From: Epiperipatus broadwayi
Lineage: Eukaryota; Onychophora; Udeonychophora; Euonychophora; Peripatidae
NCBI GenBank assembly: GCA_028023455.1
Contig: JAQFVV010006293.1
Span: forward strand, 4,531,127 to 4,595,126
Direction: 5' to 3'
Length of the DNA: 64,000 nt
This document shows, piece after piece, positions 50,565 through 63,702 of this stretch. The notes under the pieces were generated by a model. That model was not told the origin of the DNA, did no database searches, and saw nothing but the letters and a program-made list of their open reading frames with translations. The number at the start of each line of letters is the position of its first letter. The stretch's first letter is position 1. A program made the position numbers and the translations under genes.

Positions 50565-51047
50565 ACATGCGGATATATAAGGTGGGCTTTGGGATATCCA
50601 TCCATAAATAATTACAGCAGGATTAAACATGATTGCACCTATATATAACCATTTCAAAACAAAGCTAACTAAGCATGAACAATTCACACCCACAGAAGAT
50701 TCTTTTGGAACAACTGAAGATGAGATGCTATTTAAAATTGAGGATTTTAAGATAGTATTAGAATCAATCCCTGCCACATGTCATCCAGGACCTCCAGGCA
50801 TTCCACAGTTTGTGCTTGAACATCTTATCCAAATTACAAATACATACCTGTGTCAATTGGCAAATCAAATATCACAAAAAATTTATAGCATACAGGAATT
50901 ATACAATATATCAATGGCACCATTTATGAAAAAACAAGAACCTATTACCAAGATCGCCAACTTAACATCTATCTCAATGAAGCCTTTAGGAATTAAACTG
51001 CTAGAAAAAGTAATAAAGGTGAAAATTGAACCATTTATACTGACAAA
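50565..51047 (+). mobile_element. YMDD-type LINE copy C, inverted 5' part
   Basis: The plus frame 50629-51081 reads IAPIYNHFKTKL, ATCHPGPPGIPQFVLEHL and SMKPLGIKLLEKVIK, corresponding to the start of the RT region in copies A and B. It abuts copy C in opposite orientation, with the catalytic RT core missing between them. This is the pattern of a 5' inversion with internal deletion. The last codons of the listed frame run into the TTA microsatellite and are not element sequence. Confidence 0.75.
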
Positions 51048-51052
51048 AAATA

Positions 51053-51249
<197 letters not shown>

Positions 51250-51259
51250 GAATAATAAT

Positions 51260-51840
51260 CCAAAACTTTAATTCCTAGAGAAATGCTCATAGAACCAAAT
51301 GCATTTTTGTAATATCCAATCTAAAGCTTAATGGCAACTCATATTTACTATTCCTTTTTTTTTATAATTTTTTTCAATACTTGAAAGTAATTATTTATCA
51401 GAAAATAGTTTGTTCTTTTGGTCAGTTAAAATATAAATTTAGCTGTAGATAAATTTTAACTTTCTTGATACATTTTTATATAGAACTGTCAGAAAGTTAA
51501 CTAATATATTTGTAATTTCTGAAACCTTCTTTATCACCTTTCTTAAAGATTAATATTACTATTGCATTCTTTTATAATCTGATAAATCTTTATCATTTAG
51601 ACATTTGATATACAACTTTGCCAACAAGTTTTCTATTCCTTCAGCTATTTCTTTTAATAATAATTCTATTATTTTCTGCATCTTTTTATTTTTTATAAAT
51701 TTGATTGCAAGTTTTAATTTTTCCTTTAAAATACTTAGCAATTCAGAAGATATAATACGTAATTCATTTCATGACTTTATGTGTATTTTTAGTAATAGTT
51801 CTATATTTTCTTTTTATTGCTGAAACAATGCTATTTGACA
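51260..51840 (-). mobile_element. RTE internal fragment
   Basis: The minus strand matches RTE codons about 470-660. 51559-51741 reads LLAKLYIKCLNDKDLSD (intact: [16 protein letters not shown]), and the 51290-51345 end matches the [13 protein letters not shown] region. Truncated on both sides and diverged. Confidence 0.75.
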
Positions 51841-52812
51841 ATAGATAATACCATTAAAAATATGATCAGGTGGATGTGATTGACATTTTTGTCATCAGTA
51901 CGTTACAATCATGATATGTATCTCTCAATAAATCAGCCTGCAATTCAAAAGTATGCATAAATACATTATAGATCAATATGAACTAACATGTAGAATCATC
52001 ATATACCAGATTTTCTCTGCAATGCACAAAATATATTAAATACATACATTCAATATATATCATTTCCTACTATAATTTATATAACATGAGCAGGAATACC
52101 ACATTTGCTTTTATATACTCATCACAGAAAAATACAAACATACTTATCAGCAGTATCATTATTTCACATTTTTTTATGTCTGTTACTAATATTGATTATA
52201 TATGAAAATAATATTAAATATACACACATCTAAAGCTTAATAGTTCTATAAATAAACAACAAATAAATCCACACACACACACACCCTTGAATTATTTAAG
52301 TTACATTATTATTTTGTAATAAATTCCAGAAAATTGTAGCACTCATTTAACATTTAACCATTCAACATGTGTAAAAAATGAATGTTAAAGAATTATTTAA
52401 ATTCAGGTCATTCATTCTGTCTATTAATCTTTTTCCAATCTCAGTCTATATTTATATAATTTATTGTGAAATTATGTAAGATTATTATGTCATTCAAACT
52501 AAAATTGTTTATATTAAATATGTTTTAAAGCTCTAAAATAAATTTCTACTAATAAATAAATATTTATTCTTTTAATAATGTCATCCATAAATAAACCTAT
52601 GTGAAGTTTTCATTATTTCAAAATAAAATAAAAATATTTAAATCTTAAATATTTATAATATTAATTATAAAATTATTACTACAAATATACATCACCTATA
52701 AAACACTTTAAAAATGTATAAAGTAACAATAACCAATATATTAAATTTTCTGTAAAATTTATCCCTAGTTTTATAAGTATATTATAATTTAAAAATGACT
52801 TACAAAAATGTT
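51841..52812. other. AT-rich spacer
   Basis: No gene recognised. A short (CA)n run near 52265-52285. Confidence 0.6.
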
Positions 52813-53710
52813 GTTTGAACTCAGACTTTCAAACGACCCTCAACTATCCATGTTATCTCATACTGCTGATACACTTGATCACACACCATCATCAGATTTT
52901 CAATGAAATGGATGGCTGAAGAGTTGTGGGAGAGAGTGGTTTTGTCCATTAAAGTATGAAAATTCACTATCTTAATATAAGCTGAGCTTTGATCTTATAT
53001 ATGTGTGGAGATGATAATCTGAATCAGCTGATGACGGCTGGTTTAGCATAAAATGCATATATTGGTGATTATTTATCTTTTTGACATGTGTATGATCAAG
53101 TGTATCAGCAGTATAACATAGCATGGATAGTTGAGAGTTGTTCAAAAGTCTGAGTTCAAACCCCCTATATATGGCATATATAAGTGCAAATATGAATAAA
53201 CCTGTACTGAAAAAAAAATTCATATTTCAAAATAAAGTGCTGTAAGGTCTGACCACCCTTCATATATGTATGTAAATGGATTATGTCCTGTACATGAGGG
53301 GTCAGAATGACTTGTGGTCAACATGGGTAGGATGAGAAAGTTGACACTAAGGTGGGCTTTGAACATTCCATCACCAGATTTTCAATGAAATGGATGGCTG
53401 AAGAATTGTGGGAGGGAGTGGTTTGAAGCCTATCTATTAAAGTATGAAGATTCACTATCTCAATATAAGATGAGCTTTGATTGTATATATGTATGGAGAT
53501 GACAAGCTGGACCAGCTGATGAGCACTGGTTTAGCACAAAATGTGTATATTGGTGATTGGTTATCTTTTCAACATGTGTGTGATCAAGTGTATCAGCAAT
53601 ACAAGATAGCATGGATAGTTGAGGATCATTTGAAAGTCTGAGTTCAACCTCCTATATATTACATATATAAGTGCAGGTATAAAAAAATCTGTACTGTAGA
53701 AAAAAAATTA
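52813..53710. repeat. Partly inverted array of a ~335-bp repeat
   Basis: A reverse partial unit (52813-52890) meets a forward unit (about 52892-53220). A second forward unit follows (about 53365-53710), separated by a ~140-base unrelated piece. Units share ATTTTCAATGAAATGGATGG, GGTTTAGCA and GTGATCAAGTGTATCAGCA blocks. They end in CTGAGTTCAAACCCCCTATA, which resembles a pol III B box and recurs in the 7.7-kb and 35-kb repeats. The frame 52972-53223 is a shadow. Confidence 0.8.
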
Positions 53711-54631
53711 ATATTTAAAAAAAAAGGTTGTTGCAGTGTCTAATTTATTTTAAAATCAGACAAATTAATAGTCATATACATGAAATATCTTTGGTTATTA
53801 TTTTCAGAACTCTGATATAGATATCCCAGCTGTTGATTGTCAATCATTTATAATTTTATAGTTTTTGTAAATTTTATATATGGCATTTAATATTAAGATC
53901 GCTTTTGAATTTAATCCTTTGCTTTATTTATTAAGTTGTTGTGGAGAGTAAGGCAATCCATGATGTTTCACTAAAACATTTTGAAGACTTTTTGTATGAA
54001 GTTATTTTCTATATCTAAAAAGATCTTGATAATTTATCTTTCCCTAGATTTTAGCAATGGTAATAAAGATAATTTTGTAATAGATAATTGTTATAGTTTA
54101 AGTTTCAGCTATAGAGTGATTTCAAAATTTGCAGACTACTATAGAATATAGCAGATGATAAAAATTCCTTACAGATGTTTTTTTTAAAAAAATAATGTCA
54201 ATTTTAATACATGGTTATGTCTATTTAGGAACTGACAATTTTTTTATTAAGTGTTTAATCAGTTTTAAACATTAACCATGCAGTATTATTACTAACTGTT
54301 TTTATAATTAAACATAAAATTACACAATATTAAAATTATCTTCCAGAAAATTTTAAAGAGCCCTTACCATATATATACTCTATTATTAATGTATAAATAA
54401 ATAGAAAATATTATTTGCACACATACATGCATGGTTATTATTAGTGTTATTAGTTGTTTGCTTTCTAAAATGTGTTTTTACTACTATTTTGTTTTCTTGC
54501 TTTGCTTTGTTTGTCTCTAAAAAGTAGATGTCCTATGCTGTGTTGTACTCTTTTATCTCTGCTTGCTACAAAATAGTGGGTAACTATATTCATGCTAAAT
54601 GATTATCTCATTGCAACATAAGATATAATCA
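53711..54631. other. AT-rich spacer
   Basis: Nothing recognised. Confidence 0.6.
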
Positions 54632-54667
54632 TTATTATTCGTGATAATGATGATGATGATGATGATG

Positions 54668-54708
<41 letters not shown>

Positions 54709-54710
54709 TT
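54632..54710 (+). repeat. (GAT)n(AAT)n microsatellite
   Basis: About 80 bases of GAT then AAT repeats. It could be an orphan LINE tail, but no CTTTGAAA or RTE 3' box adjoins it. Confidence 0.85.
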
Positions 54711-55600
54711 AATTTTATGATTTTGACCATTCAGATAGCAAATTGTCCACGAATCCAGTAGTTTCCATTCATTTGACTAAAGAAGTTTTTTTTAAAATTT
54801 CCTCAGCTGGAAATTAATCCAAAAATCTTTAGCTCTTGAGTGTTATTCTGCTACTGTATTAAATTTTAAAAAAGTAAAATCAATTTTTGTGTTTTAGATA
54901 TGCAAAATCTCATTAAGTTTACAATATAGTTGTAAAATTAAGATGCAAAACAAAAAAAAAATGTATTAGGTAAGCATTATTTAATAAAATCTATTTGTAG
55001 AGATTATCAAGTTATTCTGCTTATTTTCAGAAAGAAAAAACATTTTTAATTCTTTGCAATATGTGCAGACCGTCATAAGTAATGCGAGTATAATTAATAA
55101 ATTCTGGTCTAGGAATGAAATATCCATGTCTTCTAAAGGGCATTCTGATTCTTTATCTTATGCTGAATTATTACGTTATGATTAAATCTACCCGTTAAAT
55201 TAATGTCGGATTAAAGTTATCCTAATTACATCTATTTTAATACTATTCACTTTATATAATAAATATTACTTTATAACATTAGTTGTTATAATAATTAATA
55301 ATCAAATAATTTAAATGAAATTATTTTTAAACAAAACGTAATTGCATAAGAAATATAGCGGTCATTAGCGTAGAATCTAATCAAAAAAATAAAGTTCTCG
55401 ATGTTTAATATTTATGTTTTTTTTTAATATATATATATTTTCAGTTTTAAAGTAATATGCATACACGCACTTCTAACTACTATGCAATTAATGTTGTTGT
55501 TGTTTTTTTTTTGTCCTAATTACACTTTTTTTTTTTTTCAATTTGAATACATTTTTATAAGCAGCTTTAACAAATTAGATTCTTCAATTTTTTTCTTTTA
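54711..55600. other. AT-rich spacer upstream of putative promoter
   Basis: No structured feature seen apart from T-rich runs near 55500-55560. Confidence 0.5.
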
Positions 55601-55608
55601 AATGAAGA

Positions 55609-55616
55609 TATAAAAG
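55609..55616 (+). promoter_or_regulatory. TATA box TATAAAAG
   Basis: Consensus TATA box 53 bases before the ATG at 55662. Spacing and flank match the minus-strand box at 33826-33833. Confidence 0.5.
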
Positions 55617-55661
55617 GCTTGATTGCGGAAATTTGAATTAATTGTATTTGTCTGTTTAAAA

Positions 55662-55713
55662 ATGCTAAAATATATAACAGAAGTCTGTTTGTTTGCTTTT
55701 TATCTTGCTATAC
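55662..55713 (+). CDS. Putative first exon: signal peptide
   Basis: ATG at 55662 opens 17 codons reading MLKYITEVCLFAFYLAI plus one base, directly followed by an optimal donor GTAAGTATT in phase 1. The peptide looks like a secretion signal. With TATAAAAG 53 bases upstream, the layout is the same as the first exon at 33725-33779 on the opposite strand. No downstream exon is convincing; one weak option is an acceptor at about 61257 (TTTTGGCAG) followed by a 14-codon in-phase frame to TAA. Confidence 0.5.
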
Positions 55714-57199
55714 GTAAGTATTTTTTATGGGTTTTTTAAAATTAATTTTGAAAGCTATATAATTTTTTTTAAATATATATATATATATTAATTTATATAA
55801 AGATGAGTGAAAATAAATGTCCTTTACTAACTATTAAACTCCATAATAATTATAAGATTGTGATTTTATTAATAAATCTCATGCTTATAATTATATATAA
55901 TAATAAAATACTCATACAATTTTTTGTTTAACGCAACCTTCTTCAGCGCTTCTTTACTGAGTAATAATGAATAAGAAAATATTCTTCATTAAATAAGTTA
56001 GCTACCAATTGTGAGGATTTTTATGCTTTTAGTTAAAATTGGTTAATTTACGATAACTATATATAAAGCTGCATGTTGATTATCTGGGAGAAAATACTTA
56101 AAAAATATCAACTATATAAAAAATTATGTAAGTTTCGTGAAGTTTCAAAGCTACCAATCAGATGTACAACCCACACACACATTGCTTCAAAATGTTAAAT
56201 TAAATTTTTAAGTAAACAGGATTTTGTCAAAATAGCTACCTAAAAAATGTAATCCATATTGTTTGTGTGTGTGTGAATTTTGAAATAAGTTTTGGGCATT
56301 GTTGATTGTATAGTATTAATTAATAAAATGTATTAATAACCTAATAAAAATACACTAATATTATATTAATTTAATTTTTAATGGACTAATAGGTAGTAAA
56401 ACACTTTTAATAAATTTAAAACCTACTTAAAATTTCAAGCCAAAATATTACCAAGGTACATTGTCTAATCTACTTTTTGATGCCATCTTGATATTAAAAG
56501 TATTTTGTACAATGCACTATTATTTTGCCGCCTGCACAACATGTTTTAATTGGTTATTATCTTGAAAACATTATGGTTTGAAATTTTAACAAGATTTTAG
56601 GAATGAAATTCCATTTATTAATTTTTTTTACTATATATATATACATAATCCCAGTGCATAACGCTAACCCGAAATAAATATCCAAATATTAAATCACCCC
56701 ACATGGTTAAGAAATTCAGAATCGCCATCTGTGAAAAAGATATGTAAATATATTACAGACCGTATTTATACATTTATTTCACAGAGGACTGTTCTGAAAT
56801 TCTTAACCATGTGGAGGGATTTAATATACACATATACATATAAACTTGCAAATTGCACAAGATCATCATTATAAATTGCTTTTATGTATTAATCCATAAC
56901 ATAGATAAACAACCTATATTAAAATAAAACTAAAGACAATAAATAAAAACTAATAATATATTCAATAATTATATTATTAGTTGAAATGAAGTTTTTCTGC
57001 AATAATGACATAGTTTTTTTACTTTCGAGAGATGGCAAGTAAATTATTAACATTTGTAATTGTGAAGGAAATAATAGAATATTTTAGTTATTGTTTGGAT
57101 AAATTTATAAATGCCATTTATTTATTTAATATATAAATTTAGACAGTTTAGCTTTAACAAAATATCATAAAGAAATCTGAAGAGATTTCAACCAGAACC
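55714..57199. other. AT-rich, putative intron/intergenic
   Basis: Holds one hairpin (56686-56827). Otherwise nothing recognised. Confidence 0.5.
56686..56827. repeat. ~140-bp inverted repeat (MITE-like hairpin)
   Basis: Arms of about 50 bases (56686-56735 and 56777-56827) share CCACATGGTTAAGAA and CTGTGAAA ends in inverse orientation around a ~40-base loop. Flanks are TA-rich. Non-coding. Confidence 0.8.
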
Positions 57200-58830
57200 T
57201 ATAATCACTAGTAACTTTATTAAGTCCTTTAATTCTGACACTGTAGCCATTCATAGTATGTATTTTCCCATCTTTGCAAAGATCAGTGACTGATAAATTT
57301 CATATATGATTCAAATGAGCATATTGGTTGTGTATTGTTCTGAATCTATTGATGAGGCTCCAATTACATCAAAGAAGGCAAATCCAACTAGCTTTATTGT
57401 TGAATTAGAAAAAAAAATGGAATATCATATGAATTCCAGTTTTTATGCCATAGTTTTTTAATTGTAGATTCTTGATTGAACATACAAAAAGAGATCTTGA
57501 TTTATGTTGAATATTATATGGTGAAATTATATCTTGAGTTATTGGTAAGTCTTGACTGGTTAATAGTTTTTTATACATTTTCTGTGAGATAATTTCTCTT
57601 TTGATATCTAGTGAATAAAAATGTGAAAATGCAAAAAGCCTCTGCAAAGAAGTAGACTTGAGTGAACCAGTAATATTTCCCCTAGAACTATTTAATTGAA
57701 TATTTAGAGATTTAGTGTAAAAACTTTTTCTCCAAGCAGGAGCAGAATATTCACCAGTATATTACTCTAATACTAAAAAAGCTGTCCATAACATATTTAC
57801 ATCACACCCTAAATAAAGTTAGCCAGCTTTCCAAGGAAATTATTTCTAAAAATTAATTTTGATCTAAACTTAAACAAATGATGAAAATAAGTTAGGATAT
57901 AATCCAAGATCATCCCTAAATAGTATATGGTAGAATCATGTTTTAAACTATTATAACAAAATATTATATTCAGATTAGGTGATTTCTTGGTTTAAATAAA
58001 AAATTGAATATAATTTCTTCATTGGATTAGGAATAAGGCCACAGTATTTTAAAAACATTTCCACTTTTTTAAAATCTTTATTGGCAGACTTTTCTAATTC
58101 AGGAAAGGAATTCTCTTGGAAAGACAAAACTATATTATCAGTGTGTAAAAATTCCCTGTCTTTTGTACCCGAGAAATCACTAGTGAATATATTAAATAAT
58201 TTAGTAGATGAACTGAATTCTGTTGCAAGCTATTTTATAAAATTTTGTATATACTACAATAATCATTCAGTGTCAGGTGAAATTTTCTCTGGAGAACATT
58301 TTGTTAAGAAAATTAATGGTTTTCTTTCTTTTAAGAATTTTAGAAACTTTTAAAAAATGGCCATTTTTCCAAATAAAAGCATAAGCTGGGATTAAATCAA
58401 TAAAAGTAGCACTAGTTGTAAGTTATTTTGAAAGTGTTTTTCAATAAGAGTTTTTAATGATAAAACTTGTCCATAGCAATATCTTCCTGGCATCAATAGG
58501 AAGCAGACTCTGAGCTATAGATAAAATTCATATCAATATGACTTTTTCATAAAACATAAATTTTTTGATCGTTGTTGGTTTTATTGGGGTTTAGAACTGC
58601 TATAGTTTTATGCCAAATTTTAGGAATATTTTCTGTGTAAATGATATTACTAAATAATTCTTTCAATCATGCTTTAACTTTAAGAGCCAAATTTTTTATA
58701 AACTATGAAAGTATTTTATCTGCTTCTAAAACTTTTCCTGATTTAAGTTCACCAATATCTACAGTTTTTATCAGATTACTATTATAGAAATGTTGTAAGA
58801 TATGGTCTAATAATGTTTTTTCTCATGCTA
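57200..58830 (-). pseudogene. Decayed Jockey-like non-LTR reverse transcriptase
   Basis: Read on minus in changing frames, this follows the order of a Jockey-type RT: GELKSGKVLEAD with LFSNIIYTENIPKIWHKTI (RT 0-1); GRYCYGQVLSLKTLIEKHF with a frame shift to FIDLIPAYAFIWKNG (family F-x-D-L-T-A-A-Y-D-T-V-W); LHTDNIVLSFQENSF, where the family has Y-A-D-D; GLIPNPMKK; YYLGMILDYILTY; RLFAFSHFYSLDIKREI with DLPITQDI (57405-57647); and near 57230-57290 DLCKDGKIHTMNGYSVRIKG at the C-terminus. The catalytic Y-A-D-D is H-T-D-N and there are many stops. Clade placement is from motif memory only. The plus frame 58081-58353 is a shadow of it. Confidence 0.72.
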
Positions 58831-58869
58831 TCAAACATGTTAACATATGTTTTTACATTTTCATATAAG

Positions 58870-61800
58870 GCAAACAAATAATATATATATATATAAGTTT
58901 TTTACTTTTAATATTTATACAGCTCTAGGCCACATAAAACATATACTAAATATATTATTTTAATTAAGTGTTGAAGATTTATATAATATTTGTTAGAGTG
59001 TATGCATGGATGTATATATATATATATATATATATTAACACTTTTCATATATATACTTAAAATTATCTATAAATTTATCCAGTCTATGGATGAAATATTC
59101 TATCTGTTTTAACAAATCAAAAACAAAGTAAATCTATGAGATACAATATGAATGTGGAAGGATATATATTAATGAAACTAGCCACCTCATCAAACAATAA
59201 TTAAAAGAGTCCTAAGTAATGATTAGTAAAGAAAAAAAACAGATTTGTATGAAGTAGCACATAATTAATCAAACTTGTAATTTAAAAAAAAAAAAAAAAT
59301 AGAACCTTCAAAGATAAATATAGAATTTTTTAACTGATAGCTATCTTTGACAAAATAATCTAATTGGTTAGAACATCGACTTAAATTCAGTACGTCCAAA
59401 TTTAAATGCTCTTAATTCAATTATTATACTATTTATACATTAATTAGCCAGAAACATCTGAAAATATGATGAAAATAATATGCATTGAAACCTTGTATTG
59501 GACACTAATTTTTATGTTATTATTAACAATTGAATGATTTAAAAAAGTATAAATTAAGTTTGAATTAAACTAAATGACAAAAAAACCATGACATATGTCT
59601 ACAAATGTATGTATATATTGTAATGTACACATGTTGCCATCTATAGTTTTTTTGTAATGTATAAATAACTAAGAAAAGAAAAGAATTAAGGATCATCTAT
59701 TTAATAAAAAATATTTATTGTTTTAAATGAATCTGGAATAAGTGATTATTTATTAAATTTTAAAATAAAATATTTTTGTTTAAATTATTATTGAATGATA
59801 CAATGCTTTATTAAAATTAGAAAAAAAGACACATGATTTGAAGCCAGTGTTTAAAAAAAAGAAAAATACTGCATTTTGTATTACCATGTATATTAACAAT
59901 TTTAGTAAAAAGTCATATACTTTCTTTTGATCAGAAATTTATGTTTAGTTTATCTTACTTTTATAAATATATTCAGAACACATACTAAAGAAATATGCAC
60001 CGTGGGTAAGACAATGTAGAGAGAAGGACATGAACTTCTTTTTCATTTAGTATCTTTATGATTAAAGCAAAATGAATATCACAAATGCTATGCTGACCAC
60101 CATACAGCCAGAATAATTGAATTTACCTTGGATTGTAACATCCACTGGAATAATAATTGGCTATCATCTAATGATTTAAATTGCTTATGGATCCATATAT
60201 TTGTGTTTTTTCTAGAAAAAGGGTACCAAAGGAAATATTGAATAATAGGATATCAGTTGAAGTCATATATATGCAAACTGTGATAACAGACATTAATAAA
60301 AACCTTTTAAATTAACACTACCAGAAAAGTTGCATCTTAAAAAAATAGTTAAAAAATACCAGTGTAATGATAATTTTAATGATAAACACACATTAAGGTT
60401 TTTTTTTATTAATAATTTCCATTAATATAACTTACTTGGCATTATTTATCATTTTAATTATATATATATATATATTAAAAAAGTAACAATATTAAAACTT
60501 TTATTGCTTTATTTAAAAAAATTATCTTTAATCCTTCATGACTATATGATTTATAATTTAAATGTATATCATATCTATTAATTGCAATCTTAAAAAAATG
60601 AAGTGAGATAAATTATAAAAATATATGATAAGATATTAGATTGCTGTTGGTAAATTAAAATTAGAATCTTTATTTAACCACCTCAATAAGTTAATGCTTA
60701 TTTCAATAAATATATATTATTATTACTATTAATCTAAATCCTTTGATCTGCTAATAAAAATGCATCAATCATTATAAAATTATTTTATTACACAATTTAT
60801 TTTACAATTAAGATAATTTATTGTATATCTCATACTATAATTTATCATGAAATAAATCATCATTTATTGAATTGTATACTCTTTGTCAAGAAAAATATTC
60901 ATTCTCTGGACCATTAGCATCTTACAAAATTTATGAGTCCCTTGTAAATATAAATTTAAACTGCCATAGAGACATTTGTGAATCAAAATATTTATTTATC
61001 TATCTATTTTAGTTACATATTTTAATTGCTTAAGTATAAAATTTATGTATTATATTTTAGATTGCCCAAATATTTAGTCCATAAGTGGAGAAAACCACTT
61101 GGTTTATAATTTTATTTATTATATGTGGTTGTTCAAATCTATGAGGCACTTGCAGACCAACTATCCATGCTCAGTTATAATATTTTCTATTAATTCATGA
61201 TTATCCAAATATGCTATATATTCAGTTAACAGCACTTACTTTAATTTTATATTTTGGCAGCCTTTATTAGTTTTCCTTTACATTTGGATCATCCAACAAG
61301 ATAATGTTGGTATTCATGAAATAGTATTGCTTCCTTAGCATTGTTCATGTTGTAAAAAAAACAGTTTCCTTCTCAATTTGACTGCCCATCAAGGGTTTGA
61401 GAATTTATCCATGATCCATGAAAGATTTAAAGTTGTATAATAATAAATAGATAGAATTAAAATATTTGATTAATGATCACAATTAGTATCAGCTATTTTT
61501 ATGTATATTGGTGTTAGATTAAAAAAAGTCAATAGGTAATAATTTTTAAATTTGTAGTTGTAATTTGTTAAGAGTTTGAATTTAGAGTGGGTTGTCAAAT
61601 TGTTTTCTGAAAAATAAAGAAATAGCAATATTGTGAAATCTTTTATAAATAAAATCTTTTATGAATATAACAAAAAGTGGCATGTAAAGAAAAAGTACCA
61701 AATGATAATGCCTTGGTTTACTGTTTAGAGAAGTAATTGTGTTTGTTTATATAAATTACAAAAAAAAATCATATAGTCAGTAAGAGTTTTGGCAATTTTT

Positions 61801-63030
61801 CCAATCATTATTTTACTTTCTTAAAAATTCTAATTGAAACTTTTCAATTTTTAATCATCCCAAATTTAGGTCATAGTCAAGCCAGGTAGATATGATCCTA
61901 CTATATGATGAAACTATATATAGATAAGTCAATAAATAATTTTTACATACTTATGTAGTTCTCAACAAAACAGTAAAGTGGCAAAATGATAGTTTTGGAA
62001 TTAGTTGAGTTATCATGTAGAAATTAATAGCATTTATTAAAATCATTAATTGCAAAAAAAAAAAGAAAGACATTTTTTAAACAGTGTATTATAAATTAAA
62101 AATAAAAACAGACTTGTAAGAAAATATTGTTTCTGTTTGATTAGTTGGCAGTTATCCATGCAAAAAGTTAAAAAAAACTAGATCCTATTTATAGGAGTTG
62201 GGAGGCATATGTGGATTTTATTTTAATATTTATAAAATGGTGGAGAAAAAACTTAAGATTATAAAATGAAAAAAAAAGTAATTATAATTAAATTTAAGCT
62301 TGGATTAAGTTGTCGAGAGTTCAGATAAAAATAAGTATTTAGTAACTTAAATAAGTTTTTATTTTTAATACTATTCAGATATTGAAGAAAAATACAAAAT
62401 TTATGAGAATAATTTTGAGAACTAATTCAAAAAAAACCACAGGTTTAAAAAATTACTGATAAAAAAATTTGCCCCAAAAACTATGAGGAAAAAAAATAGA
62501 TTGCATAGTTAATTTGCTAAATAATAAAAATAGATGGATATATATTAAAAAAGACGACAATCTATTTTTTAAATATTTATTTACGTGAGTTGATAAATAA
62601 ATATTTATTTTATTTCCAAAAAGTAAACTTAATGCAAGAACAAGTAAATTTTATTGTCTCATATTTTATCATAAGTTTGTAATGCTGGAAAATAATGAAG
62701 ATAAATTTAACACTAAAAAAAAAAAACAACATACCATTTTAGATTATTTGCAAACAAAAGTAAACATTAGAAACAGATTAAAAATTTTGAATAATAATTG
62801 AACACTATATTCTTAAAAACGTTCATTGTTTTTAAAAAATGGAGAGGCCATTAATTCATTTGGAAATTCTGCAAAACATTTGCAATAGCTAAACAATCTT
62901 TAAATTTGAAAAAAAAAAACATATTGAATCGTCTATGTAAGTATGGTTTTTGGTATAGATTAGAAAGTATGATAATTAAGATAAATTTAAGATTTATGTC
63001 TTATAAAGTCATTGGGATATATATATAAAA
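58870..63030. other. AT-rich spacer
   Basis: Four kilobases with TA tracts and no supportable gene. The tRNA-like stretch at 59355-59415 is listed separately. Confidence 0.55.
59355..59415 (+). other. Degenerate tRNA-like sequence
   Basis: ATCTAATTGGTTAGAACATC resembles the D-arm/A box of a tRNA (usual T-A-G-C-T-C-A-G-T-T-G-G-T-T-A-G-A-G-C). It is followed by GACTTAAATTCAGTACGTCC, like an anticodon arm with a TAA anticodon, and AAATTTAAATGC where the B box G-G-T-T-C-A-A-A-T-C-C would be. It is a tRNA pseudogene or SINE head; the eroded B box and missing acceptor pairing rule out a working tRNA. Confidence 0.4.
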
Positions 63031-63353
63031 GACATATTTTGCAGATTTATCCATGTTAAAAAATTTAAATATTGATATACTGACGTTTCAAAATGTCGGT
63101 ATATCAATATTTAAATTTTTTAACATGGATGAACCTGCAAAATATGTCATTTAATTATATATGCAACCTGTGAAAATCTTCGTATCAACATTATTAACCT
63201 CTATGGGAAGAAAATTTTTATACAGCTTCACCTTTTATCACCCAGTGGATGACTTATGTGATCAAGTCAAAATGTTGGTATATCAATATTTAAATTTTTT
63301 GACATGGATGAACCTGAAAAATATGTCTTTTATATATGCAACCCGTGAAAATC
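63031..63353. repeat. 118-bp palindrome plus a direct copy of one arm
   Basis: 63031-63148 folds on itself (GACATATTTTGCAG... against ...CTGCAAAATATGTC) around a ~10-base loop. The right arm and its downstream neighbour (ATATGCAACCTGTGAAAATC) recur at 63264-63353 in the same orientation. The ORF 63161-63376 lies across it and is not a gene. Confidence 0.8.
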
Positions 63354-63702
63354 TTCCTATCAACATATATATATAACAGAAAATATATAAATTCTACAAA
63401 AATTAGTTTTCAAAAATAAAATAAAAAAATAAATAAAGGATTGGATTGGTCATAACATTAAAAATCAAAAACTTTGAATGTTTTTCTAAAGAAGTTTCTC
63501 ATTGTTTTATTTCTTTGCTATGCAATGCGATGCACTATGACTTCTCCTTATTCAGTCAGGAATATCTCAGCCATTATGCCAGAGAAACATGTTAGCCGCT
63601 TTACCTTTTTATTCCCCACTCCATGTTTTTCCCATATTCTTCTCTATCCTGCTCCATTTCATTTTCACAACATAATCTTTGTCAACTCCATGGCCTTAAC
63701 AT

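Noticed and set aside
52890-53530. CTGATGA words in the 53-kb repeats as hammerhead cores
   Set aside because: No GAAA at the required spacing and no stem II.
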